A stretch of 64,000 bases of DNA from Magnetovibrio blakemorei (GCF_001746755.1 NZ_MCGG01000055.1:1-64000), one strand, 5' to 3'. Positions 1 to 10,027 are shown, counted from the first letter of the stretch. Notes: generated from the letters alone by a model not told the origin. Program-made: numbers and translations.

Positions 1-468
1 ACGTTTACCGCCACACTTGTGGATGAGGTCCTTACAATTTTAAGCATTCAGGCGCAGTCAAAAGGCCTGACCCTCCACAACAAAACCCACGACATGCACA
101 AGCTGCTCATTGATCCTTTGCGCATAAAGCAGGTGATTTTGAATGTGATCGGCAATGCCATCAAATTCACCGATGCGGGGGAAATCACGATCACCAATCA
201 TTGCGATGAAACGGGACACAACATCTCCATAACGGACACCGGCATCGGCATGACTGAAGAGCAAATCAAAATTGCCTTGCAGCCCTTTCGCCAAGTCCAC
301 GGAACCGCTCTTGCCAGACGTTACCAGGGCACCGGATTGGGACTTTCTTTCAGCCAGAAAATCATGGAACTGCATGACGGCGCGTTAATTGTGACCGGCA
401 CCCTGGATACGGGCTCAACGATCACGCTTCACTTCCCGCCAGAAGCAACTGAGGGCTGCGACATATAA
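1..468 (+). CDS. Sensor histidine kinase, C-terminal ATPase domain (partial)
   Basis: The reading frame is open from the first base, so this is the 3' end of a longer gene cut by the window edge. What remains is a HATPase_c domain: the N box LNVIGNAIKF, the G1 box DTGIGM and the G2 box GTGLGLSF appear in the expected order, and the protein stops about 30 residues after the last strand. Known role of the family: ATP-dependent autophosphorylation of a histidine that lies upstream, outside this window. There is no receiver or HPt domain at the C terminus, so it is not a hybrid kinase at this end. The sensed signal and partner cannot be told from what is present. Confidence 0.9.
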   Translation, partial: TFTATLVDEVLTILSIQAQSKGLTLHNKTHDMHKLLIDPLRIKQVILNVIGNAIKFTDAGEITITNHCDETGHNISITDTGIGMTEEQIKIALQPFRQVHGTALARRYQGTGLGLSFSQKIMELHDGALIVTGTLDTGSTITLHFPPEATEGCDI

Positions 469-475
469 CCCACGA

Positions 476-2083
476 CTAAGCGATGTCTTCCGCCTTCAGC
501 ATTTGACCGATTTTTTTGGCTTTGAGGGTTTCGCGGGCTTTTTCGTATTTTTCGTCGTTCCAAAACATCAAGCAACCGTTACACCCCAGACCGCAACAAC
601 TGTCCAGCCCTTGGGCCGGGGTTTTGCCCGTGTGGGCGCGGCCTTTTAAGGTCGGGCGCGCTTCAGATCCGTCACGCAATCCGCGTTCCACATCCATGCT
701 CATCAAGTTGCCTTGCAGCAGTGCTTGACGGTCTTCATTGAGCACCGCCTCGGTGCGGCCAACGCTGAACGGCGGCAACATGCGTTTTAAGTTGGCGCTG
801 TCTTCGTTGTGAAACAGCGACGCCGGAATGCGCACCGCACGGCCTTGGCCGGGGGATGCTTTTTCCGTCACCTTGCCGGACGCCGCATCGATAAACTCGT
901 AAAGGCGCAAACGAATGGGTTCAATGTCGTTGGGACCCAAAAACTCCACAACCGAGCCCGACACCAACGGATTGCGCAGACCAAAGATGATGTCGTCGCC
1001 GTCCCAGCGTTCAATCACGCCCGCAAACAGCCAGCCACCGACGGTGTCGGTGCGCTCATAATTGTGTGCGATATTGGTCAGTCGTCCTTCGTGAAAGCCC
1101 AAGGAATAGCCGCGATTTTGCAGGGTATAGATTTCGCGCAAATAAGGATCCGGCGTCCAACTTTCCGGGTCAGCGTACCACGCATCGATGGCCAAACGGT
1201 AGGCACGCGCCGTCACCGCGGCGTAATATTCACTTTTGTTGCGCCCTTCAACTTTTAAGCTGTCGATGCCGATGCGCAGATACTCATCCAACTTGGGCAT
1301 CAAACACAAGTCTTTGGCGTTCAAGATGTAAGAACCGCGATCGTCTTCTTCCAGCTTCATCAATTCACCGGGGCGGAACTCTTCTTCCAAGAAAAAATCG
1401 AAGTCGTCTTTATTTTCAGGTGTGATCTCAACTTCGCTGCCGTCTTTGCGCCGTGCCCTGACTTTGTAATTCCACCGACAACTTTGCGCGCAATTGCCCT
1501 GGTTGGCCCCCCGTTCCGCCAGATAATTCGACAACAAGCAGCGCCCCGAATAGGTCATGCACATGGCCCCGTGAATGAACGCTTCCAATTTGATGTCGGG
1601 ACATTTTTCGCGAATTTCCTTCAGTTCTTCAAAGCTGACTTCGCGCGCCAGCACGCATAACTTGGCCCCCATCTTGGCCCAACTTTGCACCGTCAGCCAC
1701 GAACACGCATTGGCCTGGGTGGACACATGCACGTCCAGTTCCGGGGCGTATTCGGCCAGGTAATGCAGCACGCCTTGGTCCGCCACGATGACCCCATCGG
1801 GGGCCACTTTGCGCACGGTTTGGACAAATTCCGGCAGCTTTTCGATATCTCTGTTGTGGGTGAACAGATTCAGCGTCAGATAGATGCGTTTACCGTGGGC
1901 ATGGACAAAGCGCACGCCTTCCAACAGCTCTTCCAAGCTGAATTCCGACTGGGTGCGCAACGACAAATCGGGCGTGCCAGCATAGACCGCGTCTGCGCCG
2001 TACAAAATCGCCGTTTTCAGCTTCGCCAAAGAGCCAGCAGGCATCAACAGCTCAGAACGGTGGGGGATGTTTTTTTGGGTCAT
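476..2083 (-). CDS. U32-family peptidase-like protein, probable tRNA hydroxylation protein (TrhP/YegQ-like)
   Basis: The protein has 535 residues. It carries the U32 signature around residues 167-185 (EAFIHGAMC, then SGRC and LS), with further cysteines at GNCAQSC that probably help bind an Fe-S cluster. Escherichia coli YegQ (TrhP) of this family is needed for 5-hydroxyuridine at the tRNA wobble position; RlhA acts on 23S rRNA. The older 'collagenase' label is unlikely to be its role. This copy is about 80 residues longer than YegQ and ends in a Cys-rich stretch, CCGLGCNGC, near residue 496, perhaps a second metal site. It is convergent with the kinase gene and divergent from the exporter gene. 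Family call is firm; substrate is inferred. Confidence 0.85.
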   Translation of the reverse strand: MTQKNIPHRSELLMPAGSLAKLKTAILYGADAVYAGTPDLSLRTQSEFSLEELLEGVRFVHAHGKRIYLTLNLFTHNRDIEKLPEFVQTVRKVAPDGVIVADQGVLHYLAEYAPELDVHVSTQANACSWLTVQSWAKMGAKLCVLAREVSFEELKEIREKCPDIKLEAFIHGAMCMTYSGRCLLSNYLAERGANQGNCAQSCRWNYKVRARRKDGSEVEITPENKDDFDFFLEEEFRPGELMKLEEDDRGSYILNAKDLCLMPKLDEYLRIGIDSLKVEGRNKSEYYAAVTARAYRLAIDAWYADPESWTPDPYLREIYTLQNRGYSLGFHEGRLTNIAHNYERTDTVGGWLFAGVIERWDGDDIIFGLRNPLVSGSVVEFLGPNDIEPIRLRLYEFIDAASGKVTEKASPGQGRAVRIPASLFHNEDSANLKRMLPPFSVGRTEAVLNEDRQALLQGNLMSMDVERGLRDGSEARPTLKGRAHTGKTPAQGLDSCCGLGCNGCLMFWNDEKYEKARETLKAKKIGQMLKAEDIA

Positions 2084-2199
2084 GCGTCCTCATATCACTT
2101 TGCCTGCGATCATACCACGAAACAGTGCAGCTCTACTGTACCCGCCCTGCCATTTCGCTTAGGCTAGGCTCAATACCTATGTGGAGACGAAAAGCCACC

Positions 2200-3102
2200 A
2201 TGTCACCCCTTGAAAAACGCGCCCAAATCCTGACCCTTTGCGCGACCGTACTGGTTTCCACGTCGTTTCCCGTGGGTGCTGCCATCGCGCCGGAACTGGA
2301 CAGTGTGGTGCTGACCTTGCTGCGGTTTGCCTTGGCGGCGGTGATTTTCGGGCCGTTGGTGGCGTGGCGGATTGGTCTGCCCCGACCTACCCTCAAAGAC
2401 TTGGGCCGTTATGCTTTGGTGAGCGCGGCGATGGTGGGCTTTTTTTGGGGCATGTTCGAAGCGTTGCGCTTCACCACCCCGCTCAACACCGCCACCATCT
2501 TCACCTTCACGCCGATGATTGCCGCCGCGGTGTCGGCAGTGTTGTTGAAAGAACGGCTGAAAAACCGTTCGTTCGTCGCTTTGGGGCTGGGCTGTGTGGG
2601 GGCTATTTGGGTTATTTTTCGCGGTAATTTTGCCGATTTAGGCGCGTTCGACCTCAACCGAGGCGACGCCATCTTTTGCGCCGCCACCGTGTCCATGGGC
2701 TTTTACGGTCCATTGGTGAAGTACCTGCACCGGGGCGAACCCATGGCGCGGATGAGTTTTTGGATCCTCGTCACCGGGACCGCGTGGTTATCCCTGTTGG
2801 CGCTGCCACGCATCGGCCATGTGGATTGGGCCAGCGTGCCATTGAACGTCTATGGGGGGATTTTGTATCTGGCGGTGTTCACCACCGTCATCACCTTTTT
2901 TGTGTTTCAGTGGAGCGCCCTGGTGCTGGGGCCGACCAAAGTGTTGTCATACACGTACTTAAACCCCGTGCTGGTGCTGATCATCGGTTTGGTGCTGGGC
3001 CATGACATGCCGCCCGCCCTCACCTATCCGGGACTTGTGTTGGTGTTGGGGGCAACGATTGTGTTGCAAATGGCTCAACCTAAATCAGCTAAAAGCGTTT
3101 AG
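2200..3102 (+). CDS. DMT-superfamily (EamA) permease
   Basis: About 300 residues, nearly all hydrophobic, with the two-fold EamA repeat and roughly ten membrane segments. Motifs such as FFWGMFEALRFTTPLNTATI in the first half and VLSYTYLNPVLVL in the second are typical of drug/metabolite exporters. I chose the ATG that begins MSPLEKRA; an ATG 21 bases upstream with the same frame is possible, and a GGAG at 2183 could serve either poorly. The longest open frame starts further up but overlaps the promoter area. The stop overlaps the stop of the convergent ABC-F gene by four bases. Substrate cannot be predicted. Confidence 0.85.
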   Translation: MSPLEKRAQILTLCATVLVSTSFPVGAAIAPELDSVVLTLLRFALAAVIFGPLVAWRIGLPRPTLKDLGRYALVSAAMVGFFWGMFEALRFTTPLNTATIFTFTPMIAAAVSAVLLKERLKNRSFVALGLGCVGAIWVIFRGNFADLGAFDLNRGDAIFCAATVSMGFYGPLVKYLHRGEPMARMSFWILVTGTAWLSLLALPRIGHVDWASVPLNVYGGILYLAVFTTVITFFVFQWSALVLGPTKVLSYTYLNPVLVLIIGLVLGHDMPPALTYPGLVLVLGATIVLQMAQPKSAKSV

Positions 3103-4916
3103 GCGTTGTCGATTTCTTCGCGCAGCATTTCCAAAGTGAGCCACTGTTCTTCGGCCGCTTTCAATTCGGCTGACTTGGATTCCAATTTCCCCGCCAGCTT
3201 GTTGAAGGCTTGGGGATCGCGGGCATAAAAACCGGGGTCGTCCATTTTGGCCTGTAGGGCGTCAATTTCGCCGCTCAGCGTTTCCATGCGCGCGGGCAGG
3301 GTTTCCAGAGCAAACTTTTCTTTGTACGACAGCTTCAGCTTTGAAGGCTCCGCCGGGGCTTCCGCCTGTTTTGGCGACCTAACGCGCTTGCTCTGGCTGG
3401 CTGCAACGGGAGCACGGGCGCTGACGCCATGGCCGCGTTGCATGACCATGTCCGAATAGCCGCCCGGATATTCCTGCCATCGGCCTTGACCTTCGTTGAT
3501 GATGACGGACGTCGCCACCCGATCCAAAAAGTCGCGATCATGGCTCACCAAAATCACCGTACCATCGAATTCGGCAATCATTTCTTGCAGCAAATCCAGC
3601 GTTTCCAAATCCAGATCGTTGGTCGGTTCGTCCAACACCAACAAATTGGCCGGCTGGGTCATGGCGCGCGCCAGCATCAAACGACCGCGTTCGCCCCCGG
3701 ACAACGCCTGAACCGGCGTGTTGGCTTGTTCCGGGGCAAACAGGAAGTCTTGCATATAGCCCATCACGTGCTTTTGCTGTCCGCCGACGGTGACACTGTC
3801 GCCGTTGCGCCCGGTGAGCACATCCACCAACGTCCAATCGGGATTGAGCGCGTCGCGCATTTGGTCCAGGCTGGCCATTTCAATTTTGGTGCCCATCAAC
3901 ACGGTGCCGCTATCGGGCTCCAACGTGCCAATCAACATTTTCAGCAGCGTGGTCTTGCCCGCCCCGTTGGCCCCGACGATGCCCAGCCGGTCGCCGCGCA
4001 AAATGCGAGTGGAAAAATCTTTGACCACGGTGTTATCGCCGTAAGATTTGGAAATACCCTCGGCTTCCATCACCCGCTTTCCCGATTTGCCGGATTCTGA
4101 CGCCGTCAGCTTGACGGAGCCCGTCGGCCCCATCTGGTCGCGGCGGTCTTGGCGCAATTGGTCCAAGGCGCGCAAACGGCCCATGTTGCGTTTGCGCCGC
4201 CCGGTGACGCCGCGTTGCAGCCAATGCAATTCGCGCACGATCTTGCGGTCCAGCTTGTGCTGATCCAGTTCGATTTGCCCCAAAGTTTCATCGCGCCAGG
4301 CTTCGAAGTGGGCAAACGATTTGGGCAGTTTGTGGGTCACGCCTTGGTAAATCCACACGCTGGACTGCGATACATTTTCCAAAAAGCGCCGATCATGGCT
4401 GATCACCACCAACGCTGCGTTGAGGGCATTCAGCTCTTGTTCCAACCATTCGATCACCGCCAGATCCAAATGGTTGGTGGGCTCGTCCAACAACAACACA
4501 TCGGGTTTGGGAGCCAAGGCCCGGGCCAAAGCCGCGCGGCGCGCTTCACCACCGGAAAGCGTTTTGGGGTCTTCTTGACCATTAAGACCCAAATCCGTCA
4601 GCAACACCTGGGCGCGGTACAGATCATCATGGGGACCAAGCCCCGCTTCGACGTATTCAAGCGCCGTGGCAAAGCCGCTCAAATCCGGCTCTTGAGGCAG
4701 GTAATTGACCGAGGTTCCGGTTTGCAGCACCCGCTCCCCGTTGTCGGGTTCGATCAAACCTGCCGCGATTTTCAACAAGGTGGATTTGCCGCAGCCGTTG
4801 CGCCCAACCAGGCACATGCGTTCGCCCGCCGCCACGGTCAGGTCGGCACCTTCCAACAGCGGCGTGCCGCCAAAGGTCAGATGAATGTCGCGAAGGGTGA
4901 GTAAAGGTGCAGCCAT
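3099..4916 (-). CDS. uup: ABC-F family ATPase, Uup-type
   Basis: 605 residues with two ABC ATPase domains and no membrane segments. Walker A motifs are GRNGCGKST (38-46) and GANGAGKTT (315-323); the first signature is LSGGE (120-124) followed by LLLDEPTNHLD (141-151). A basic linker joins the domains, and the last ~90 residues form a charged helical tail predicted to be a coiled coil, the layout of Uup. ABC-F proteins bind ribosomes or, for Uup, nucleic-acid junctions, and reduce transposon excision in E. coli. Transcribed away from the hydrogenase operon end, 49 bases downstream of nothing else on its strand. Confidence 0.88.
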   Translation of the reverse strand: MAAPLLTLRDIHLTFGGTPLLEGADLTVAAGERMCLVGRNGCGKSTLLKIAAGLIEPDNGERVLQTGTSVNYLPQEPDLSGFATALEYVEAGLGPHDDLYRAQVLLTDLGLNGQEDPKTLSGGEARRAALARALAPKPDVLLLDEPTNHLDLAVIEWLEQELNALNAALVVISHDRRFLENVSQSSVWIYQGVTHKLPKSFAHFEAWRDETLGQIELDQHKLDRKIVRELHWLQRGVTGRRKRNMGRLRALDQLRQDRRDQMGPTGSVKLTASESGKSGKRVMEAEGISKSYGDNTVVKDFSTRILRGDRLGIVGANGAGKTTLLKMLIGTLEPDSGTVLMGTKIEMASLDQMRDALNPDWTLVDVLTGRNGDSVTVGGQQKHVMGYMQDFLFAPEQANTPVQALSGGERGRLMLARAMTQPANLLVLDEPTNDLDLETLDLLQEMIAEFDGTVILVSHDRDFLDRVATSVIINEGQGRWQEYPGGYSDMVMQRGHGVSARAPVAASQSKRVRSPKQAEAPAEPSKLKLSYKEKFALETLPARMETLSGEIDALQAKMDDPGFYARDPQAFNKLAGKLESKSAELKAAEEQWLTLEMLREEIDNA

Positions 4917-4965
4917 GGGCCGTGTGTAGCGCGCCCAACACTTGGGAGCAAGGGGCTATTGAGAA

Positions 4966-5427
4966 CTAGGGCGCAATATCGGCCTTGATACGATCAACCG
5001 TATCCAAAACAGCCAATTCCACATCCTTCGACAGCGGTGCGCCCAGGTTGAAATTATGCCCTTCAATGGCATAAATGATCAGATTTCTGGGCAATCGGTC
5101 GAGAACCCGCGCCATTTCAACGGCTTCGGCAACACCGAATTGATGGCTGGAATGGCGAAAAAAGTTGCGCGGCAAGACGTCAGAGTTGGCGTCAAAGCGG
5201 TGCACCGTGCCCAAGGGCGCGCCCGACACCGCCGCGTCGATGAGGATCACTTGCCCCTGATGCGCCCACATCTCCATCAGTTCCGCGCCATCGCCATCAA
5301 AATCAAACGCTTCGATGTTGTCAGCGCGCAACTGCGCCGCCACCGCCGCTCCCACACCGTCATCGCCGCGCATGGGGTTGCCGACGCCGATGATCCATGG
5401 ACTCGGTTGTGTTGGAATTTCAGTCAC
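4966..5427 (-). CDS. NiFe hydrogenase maturation endopeptidase
   Basis: 153 residues of the HyaD/HybD/HoxW peptidase M52 family. The N-terminal [13 protein letters not shown] (about 14-26), the IDA around residue 70 and the SSHQFG histidine match the nickel-sensing acidic residues and histidine of the family. The enzyme clips the C-terminal tail of the large subunit after nickel insertion. Its substrate is almost certainly the product of the overlapping upstream gene (8-base overlap), which still encodes a short tail after its DPCxxCxxH motif. Last gene of the hydrogenase operon. The hyp genes needed for cofactor assembly are not in this window. Confidence 0.92.
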   Translation of the reverse strand: MTEIPTQPSPWIIGVGNPMRGDDGVGAAVAAQLRADNIEAFDFDGDGAELMEMWAHQGQVILIDAAVSGAPLGTVHRFDANSDVLPRNFFRHSSHQFGVAEAVEMARVLDRLPRNLIIYAIEGHNFNLGAPLSKDVELAVLDTVDRIKADIAP

Positions 5428-6718
5428 GGGTTACGTTCAATTTCAAAAAATGCGTGGCGCACGAAATACAGGGGTCATAGTTGCGAATGGTCTGCTCACA
5501 GCGCCATTTCAATTTTTCGTCCGCCAAGTCCATATAACGCTCGACCACGCCATGCAAGTCAATCTCAATTTGTTTTTGGTTTTGCGCGGTCGGCGGCATG
5601 ATGGTGGCCTTGGTGATCAAGCCGTTTTTGTCCAAACTATAGCGATGATAACAAATGCCCCGCGGCGCTTCGGTGCAGCCATGTCCGGTGCCCGCACGAG
5701 GCGTCACCTGAACACACGACGCGTCGGGTTCTTCGTAAGCCAAAGCGATGCGTAGAGATTCTTCAAAGGCATAGAGTGTTTCGACCATGCGCACGATGAT
5801 GCTTTGAAACGGATTGATGCAGATTTTACCCAACCCGGCATCTTTAGCCGTCGCCTTGGCCAATTTTGACAACTGATCGAAGTTGTTGTTGTAGCGCGCC
5901 AACGGCCCCACCAAATACGCTTCGCCCGTTTTGGTCTTGCCGTGCAGGGCGTTGGAATGGGCGACATGTTCTTCCACAAAGTGATCGGGAAATTCAGACA
6001 CCCCGATGTCCAGCCCCCGGTTCGAAATGATCCGTCCATCTTGAATGGCGTATTCATCCGGGTGGCGCATGGATACGCAGGTGTAATCATATTCATAGTC
6101 GGGAAATTCAAAACCACCGAACGCCAACGCCAAATCGCGGGATGCATCGATGGCCCATTTTAATGGTTCGATCAGCGAGCGCACGCGGGCCTTGGTGGGG
6201 ACTTTATAAAAGCCGCCGACTTTTAAGTTCACCGGGTGCACCGCCCGCCCGCCGACAACTTCCAAAATTTCGTTGCCGAGCTTTTTCAGCTTCAAGGCTT
6301 TTTTCACCAGTTCGGGATTGGCCTTGGCGATTTGCAAGGCGTCGTCGAGTTCCAAAAAATCAGGGGCATGCAGCATGGCCGCGTGCAACACATGGCTTTC
6401 AACCCATTCACCGCAATAAATCAGCCGCCGCAAGTCGCGCAACGGCCCAGTGACAGAAACGCCCAGCGCATCTTCCATGGCTTGGCTGGAGCCCAACAAA
6501 TAGGCGATGGGGCAAATGCCGCAAATGCGTGAGGTGATGTCCGGCGCTTCGGAAAAATCACGACCCCGAAGCAGGGCTTCGAAAAAGCGCGGCGGTTCAA
6601 AGATGCGAAATTTCAAGTCTTTGATTTTGCCGTCTCGAATGTGCAAGTCCAACGCGCCCTCGCCTTCCACTCGCGACAGGGCGTCAACTTTGATGATGCG
6701 CGACGTCGTTTTAGTCAT
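5420..6718 (-). CDS. hydA: Group 3b NiFe hydrogenase large (alpha) subunit
   Basis: 432 residues holding the NiFe active site. The N-terminal L1 motif RICGICP is at residues 64-70; the C-terminal L2 motif DPCISCATH is at 415-423, followed by a nine-residue tail FLKLNVTRD expected to be removed by the neighbouring protease. Both CxxC pairs are intact, so the site should be functional. Length and the gamma/delta/beta partners encoded upstream match the cytoplasmic, NAD(P)-coupled bidirectional group 3b enzymes, sometimes called sulfhydrogenases because some reduce sulfur. Overlaps the small-subunit gene by 8 bases, indicating translational coupling. Confidence 0.95.
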   Translation of the reverse strand: MTKTTSRIIKVDALSRVEGEGALDLHIRDGKIKDLKFRIFEPPRFFEALLRGRDFSEAPDITSRICGICPIAYLLGSSQAMEDALGVSVTGPLRDLRRLIYCGEWVESHVLHAAMLHAPDFLELDDALQIAKANPELVKKALKLKKLGNEILEVVGGRAVHPVNLKVGGFYKVPTKARVRSLIEPLKWAIDASRDLALAFGGFEFPDYEYDYTCVSMRHPDEYAIQDGRIISNRGLDIGVSEFPDHFVEEHVAHSNALHGKTKTGEAYLVGPLARYNNNFDQLSKLAKATAKDAGLGKICINPFQSIIVRMVETLYAFEESLRIALAYEEPDASCVQVTPRAGTGHGCTEAPRGICYHRYSLDKNGLITKATIMPPTAQNQKQIEIDLHGVVERYMDLADEKLKWRCEQTIRNYDPCISCATHFLKLNVTRD

Positions 6719-7484
6719 GCTTCACGCTCTCTTTCGCAAACGGTTCGGCGGCAGCGTTGAAGGTGCGGAACAGATCGCTGCGTTGTTTGGAATCTAACCC
6801 CAATTCGCCCAAGCGGGCGGCCAGCGCCGATGTGTTGGACAATTCTTTAGGCCCAAAGCAGCCATAACAGCCGCGATCAAAGGTCGGGCAGATGGTGCCG
6901 CATCCGGCTTGGGTGACGGGACCCAAGCACGCTTGTCCCTTGGCCACCATCACACACACTTGGCCGGACATTTTGCATTCCATGCATTGGCTGTGATTGG
7001 GCACGTTGGGTTTGCGGCCTACCAACGTTGCGCCCAAAACTTCCAACAGCTGAACTTTGTTGATGGGGCAGCCGCGCAGTTCCAAGTCCACCGGGACGTG
7101 ATCGGCGATGGCGGTGGATTTACTCAAGGTCTTAATGTATTCAGGATGAGCATAGACAGCCGAAATAAACTCATCCACGTCGGCGAAATTTTTCAGCGCC
7201 TGAATGCCACCTGCCGTAGCACACGCGCCGATGGTGATGAGGACTTTGGACTGTTTGCGCACTTGGTGAATGCGCTCTTCCTCTTCGGCCGTGGTGATGG
7301 AGCCTTCCACCAACGAAATGTCATAGGGACCGCTGACCTTGGCACGGGTGGCTTCCAAAAAATAGGCAAACTCAACTTGCTCGGCGACATCCAACAGCTC
7401 GTCTTCGCAGCCCAAAAGGCTAAGTTGACAGCCATCGCAAGAGGAGAATTTCCAAACTGCCAGCTTGGGTTTTTTGTGTGCCAT
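6711..7484 (-). CDS. hydD: Group 3b NiFe hydrogenase small (delta) subunit
   Basis: 257 residues. The proximal cluster ligands start with the CDGC pair at residues 16-19; further cysteines sit in [14 protein letters not shown] and the C-terminal CMECK, C..V and [15 protein letters not shown] groups, giving enough ligands for three clusters. There is no twin-arginine signal peptide, so the enzyme is cytoplasmic, as expected for group 3. It passes electrons from the NiFe site in the alpha subunit to the gamma flavoprotein. The ATG shares one base with the stop of the gamma gene, and its end overlaps the alpha gene. Confidence 0.94.
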   Translation of the reverse strand: MAHKKPKLAVWKFSSCDGCQLSLLGCEDELLDVAEQVEFAYFLEATRAKVSGPYDISLVEGSITTAEEEERIHQVRKQSKVLITIGACATAGGIQALKNFADVDEFISAVYAHPEYIKTLSKSTAIADHVPVDLELRGCPINKVQLLEVLGATLVGRKPNVPNHSQCMECKMSGQVCVMVAKGQACLGPVTQAGCGTICPTFDRGCYGCFGPKELSNTSALAARLGELGLDSKQRSDLFRTFNAAAEPFAKESVKHD

Positions 7485-8347
7485 CAGAGCCCCCTCACCT
7501 GCAACAGGGATTCAATGCGGCCATAGGGAAACACCGGGCCATCCTTGCACACGAAGTGCCCGCCGAACTGACAATGACCACAGTGGCCGATGGCGCACTT
7601 CATGTTGCGTTCCATGGACACGTAAATATCGTCCTTGTCCACACTTTGCGCGGTGAGTTCCTGGATGGTGAAACGCATCATGATTTCGGGGCCGCAGATG
7701 AGCACCTTGGTGTGATGGGGATCAAAATTGGCGCGCCCGATCAAGCGCGTCACCACGCCCACATTGCCCGCCCAATCGTGCCCGGCATGATCCACCGTGA
7801 CGTCGACATAGGTGTCCAAGCGCCCGCGCCACGTTTGCAATTGCTTCATATACAAAACATCAGAAGGAGACCGGGCGCCATACAAAATGACGAACCGTCC
7901 ATACTGTGTGCGGTTGGCCAAGATGGCATCAATGGCCGGGCGCAGTGGGGCCAAACCGATGCCGCCCGCGACGATCACCACGTCATGACCGATGGCTTCT
8001 TCTACCGGCCAGGCGCTGCCGAACGGGCCGCGCACCCCCAACATGTTCCCTTTTTTGAGATTTGAGATGGCATGCGTCACGGCCCCAACATCGCGAATGG
8101 TGTGGATCAATTTATGCGGCTTGGCCGGATCTCCACTGATGGAGATGGGCACCTCGCCCACGCCAAAAGCATAGAGCATGTTGAACTGACCGGGCTGAAA
8201 GACAAAGCCTTCAGAACGGTTTTCCGGCTCCAACTCTATGGTGAAGGTGTCCGCCAAATCCTGGGTGCGTTTGGTGATGGTGAACGGCACCGGAGTCATT
8301 GCATCAAGCGTCGTGGTATCAGATTCAGATTTTGAGCTTGCGATCAT
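7484..8347 (-). CDS. hydG: Hydrogenase diaphorase (gamma) subunit, FAD/NAD(P)-binding
   Basis: 287 residues in the ferredoxin-NADP reductase / dihydroorotate dehydrogenase electron-transfer family. An N-terminal FAD barrel (PGQFNMLY region) is followed by a nucleotide fold with [10 protein letters not shown] and a C-terminal [2Fe-2S] region with CAIGHCGHC and a later C near FVCKDG. It oxidises or reduces NAD(P)(H) and exchanges electrons with the small subunit. The ORF begins with about 15 polar residues ahead of the conserved fold, and an internal ATG (MTPVPFTI) is an alternative start. Second catalytic gene after the beta subunit, separated from the cNMP gene by 9 bases. Confidence 0.92.
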   Translation of the reverse strand: MIASSKSESDTTTLDAMTPVPFTITKRTQDLADTFTIELEPENRSEGFVFQPGQFNMLYAFGVGEVPISISGDPAKPHKLIHTIRDVGAVTHAISNLKKGNMLGVRGPFGSAWPVEEAIGHDVVIVAGGIGLAPLRPAIDAILANRTQYGRFVILYGARSPSDVLYMKQLQTWRGRLDTYVDVTVDHAGHDWAGNVGVVTRLIGRANFDPHHTKVLICGPEIMMRFTIQELTAQSVDKDDIYVSMERNMKCAIGHCGHCQFGGHFVCKDGPVFPYGRIESLLQVRGL

Positions 8348-8356
8348 ACCACCCCC

Positions 8357-8824
8357 TCAGGACTTGCCGTACATGTCGGTCAATTGCTGGCGCGTGCTGC
8401 TGAGACGTCTCGCCATCACAGGCACGAAGCGGCTATACAGCTCAAAGCCCAAACTGTGATCCTTTTTCAATTTTTTGCGCAAACACGTGGCGTCCAGACT
8501 GAACACGCGGGTGAGTTCAACCGCGCGGATGTCGTTGGACCATACATAAGGTTCCACCATCCACGACCAACCAAACACGTCGCCGTCATGCAGGGTTTCC
8601 AAAATCAAGCCATCGCGTCCCGGCACGTGATATTCCAACGCCACCGTGCCGGAGCGAATAAAATAAAACCGATCCGCCGGGCTGCCTTCATGGGCGATGT
8701 ATTCACCCGCCAAAAAGCGTTCATTGCGCGCACACCCCGCCAAGGTCTTGCGCGAAGTATCGTCCATGCCTTTGAAAAAAGGATGGTCCGCCAGCAGCTT
8801 GTCAAGACCTTCAACTTTCACCAT
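8357..8824 (-). CDS. Stand-alone cyclic nucleotide-binding domain protein in the hydrogenase operon
   Basis: 155 residues forming a single Crp-like cNMP-binding beta roll (GEYIAHEGSPADRFYFIRSG, later GDVFGWSWM) and a short helical end. There is no helix-turn-helix, so it is not a DNA-binding Crp/Fnr protein by itself. The phosphate-binding cassette is not a clear match to true cAMP binders (no RxS-type arginine-threonine pair that I can place), so ligand binding is uncertain. It lies 12 bases after the beta-subunit gene and 9 bases before gamma, which suggests a role in regulating or assembling the hydrogenase. Similar genes occur in other group 3b operons by general knowledge. Confidence 0.85.
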   Translation of the reverse strand: MVKVEGLDKLLADHPFFKGMDDTSRKTLAGCARNERFLAGEYIAHEGSPADRFYFIRSGTVALEYHVPGRDGLILETLHDGDVFGWSWMVEPYVWSNDIRAVELTRVFSLDATCLRKKLKKDHSLGFELYSRFVPVMARRLSSTRQQLTDMYGKS

Positions 8825-8836
8825 GGTGCACGCTCC

Positions 8837-9961
8837 TCATTTGTCTTTCGCAATCGCTCGAACTTCGGCGGTGATGTCGATGCCCACCGGGCACCACGTG
8901 ATGCACCGCCCGCAGCCCACGCAGCCCGACACCCCAAACTGATCGTGCCAATGGGTTAGCTTGTGGGTCATCCACTGGCGATAGCGCTCAGCACCGTCGC
9001 GGCGAATGGCACCGCCGTGGATGTAGCTAAAATCCAACGTGAAGCACGAATCCCAGGTGCGCCAGCGTTCCGCATTTTGACCATCCAAGCTGGTGCTGTC
9101 CGATGTGGTGGAGCAAAAACACGTTGGGCACACCAGCGTGCAGTTGGCGCAATCCAGGCACCGCTTGGCGATGTCTTGCCAACGCGGGTGCTGTAAATGG
9201 TTCGCCAATGTTTTCGCCGCCCCCTTGGGCATCTCCCGGCCCATGGATTGAGCCGCTTTGTCAGAGGCTTTTTGGGCGGCTTTAAAATCAGCCGCCGCAG
9301 CAGGGCGACCCGTTAGGCGTTTGAGAATGGTTTGCCCGCTCGCACTGCCCGCCTCCAGCAAAAACTCATGGACTCCTTTGCGGGTCAGCTCGCTCAAGGC
9401 CAAATCATAACCGTCTTTGACTTTGGGGCCCGTGTCCATGGAGGTGCAAAAACAAGTCCCGCCTGCACGCCGACAGTTCACCGCCACAATCAGCGCCTGT
9501 TTGCGGCGCTGGGCGTAGCCGTTTGAGACATGCTCTCCTTCAACAAACACTTTGTCTTGAATGCGTATGGCCGCCAATTCGCACGCTCGCACGCCGATGA
9601 AGGCGTATTTGGGAGCGTCTATAGAGGCTTCGACCTGAAAGCCCTCTGCAGTTTTGTGCGCTGACCACAGCTTTTCTTTGGCGGGAAACAGAAACTGCTT
9701 CCACGACTGCGCGCCGTGGGTGAAATCAAAATAGGCGGGTTTTTTGGCTTTGCTGAGACGGTACGCACCCGGTTGTTGGTCATCAACCAACCCCAATGGC
9801 AGTTGGGCGGCAGAAGAAATTTCTTCCAACACGATGGAACCATCCCGCGTGGTGGGCGCAATTGTGGCGTAGCCGTCTTTGCGCAACACCTTCACCAAGT
9901 CGTCCAATTGGGCGGCCCCAATGACGATCGCAGCATTTTGTTGCGTGTTTTTAGTGTTCAT
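8837..9961 (-). CDS. hydB: Group 3b hydrogenase iron-sulfur (beta) subunit
   Basis: 374 residues of the 4Fe-4S dicluster family (sulfhydrogenase beta / anaerobic sulfite reductase A type). The N-terminal ~250 residues carry a conserved GVRACELAAI and a CRRAGGTCFC motif; the C-terminal part has two ferredoxin-like groups, CLDCANCTLVCPTC and CVGCGRCITWCPVG. It relays electrons in the cytoplasmic complex and, with gamma, is considered the diaphorase/sulfur-reducing half of the enzyme. First gene of a six-gene operon; its promoter should lie in the 120-base gap before tex, where a minus-strand TATAAT is found. Confidence 0.93.
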   Translation of the reverse strand: MNTKNTQQNAAIVIGAAQLDDLVKVLRKDGYATIAPTTRDGSIVLEEISSAAQLPLGLVDDQQPGAYRLSKAKKPAYFDFTHGAQSWKQFLFPAKEKLWSAHKTAEGFQVEASIDAPKYAFIGVRACELAAIRIQDKVFVEGEHVSNGYAQRRKQALIVAVNCRRAGGTCFCTSMDTGPKVKDGYDLALSELTRKGVHEFLLEAGSASGQTILKRLTGRPAAAADFKAAQKASDKAAQSMGREMPKGAAKTLANHLQHPRWQDIAKRCLDCANCTLVCPTCFCSTTSDSTSLDGQNAERWRTWDSCFTLDFSYIHGGAIRRDGAERYRQWMTHKLTHWHDQFGVSGCVGCGRCITWCPVGIDITAEVRAIAKDK

Positions 9962-10021
9962 TTCCGGAAAAGACCCCAGACCCCCCCAGGTTAAGGCGCA
10001 GCAACAGAAAGATCACACACA

Positions 10022-10027
10022 ATTATA
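10022..10027 (-). promoter_or_regulatory. Candidate -10 element for the hydrogenase operon
   Basis: A perfect TATAAT on the minus strand lies 60 bases upstream of the hydB start. The matching -35 is poor (TTCGAC about 18 bases upstream), so a regulator may be involved. I see no clear Fnr or NtrC/sigma-54 site in the gap. Position alone supports it. Confidence 0.35.
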
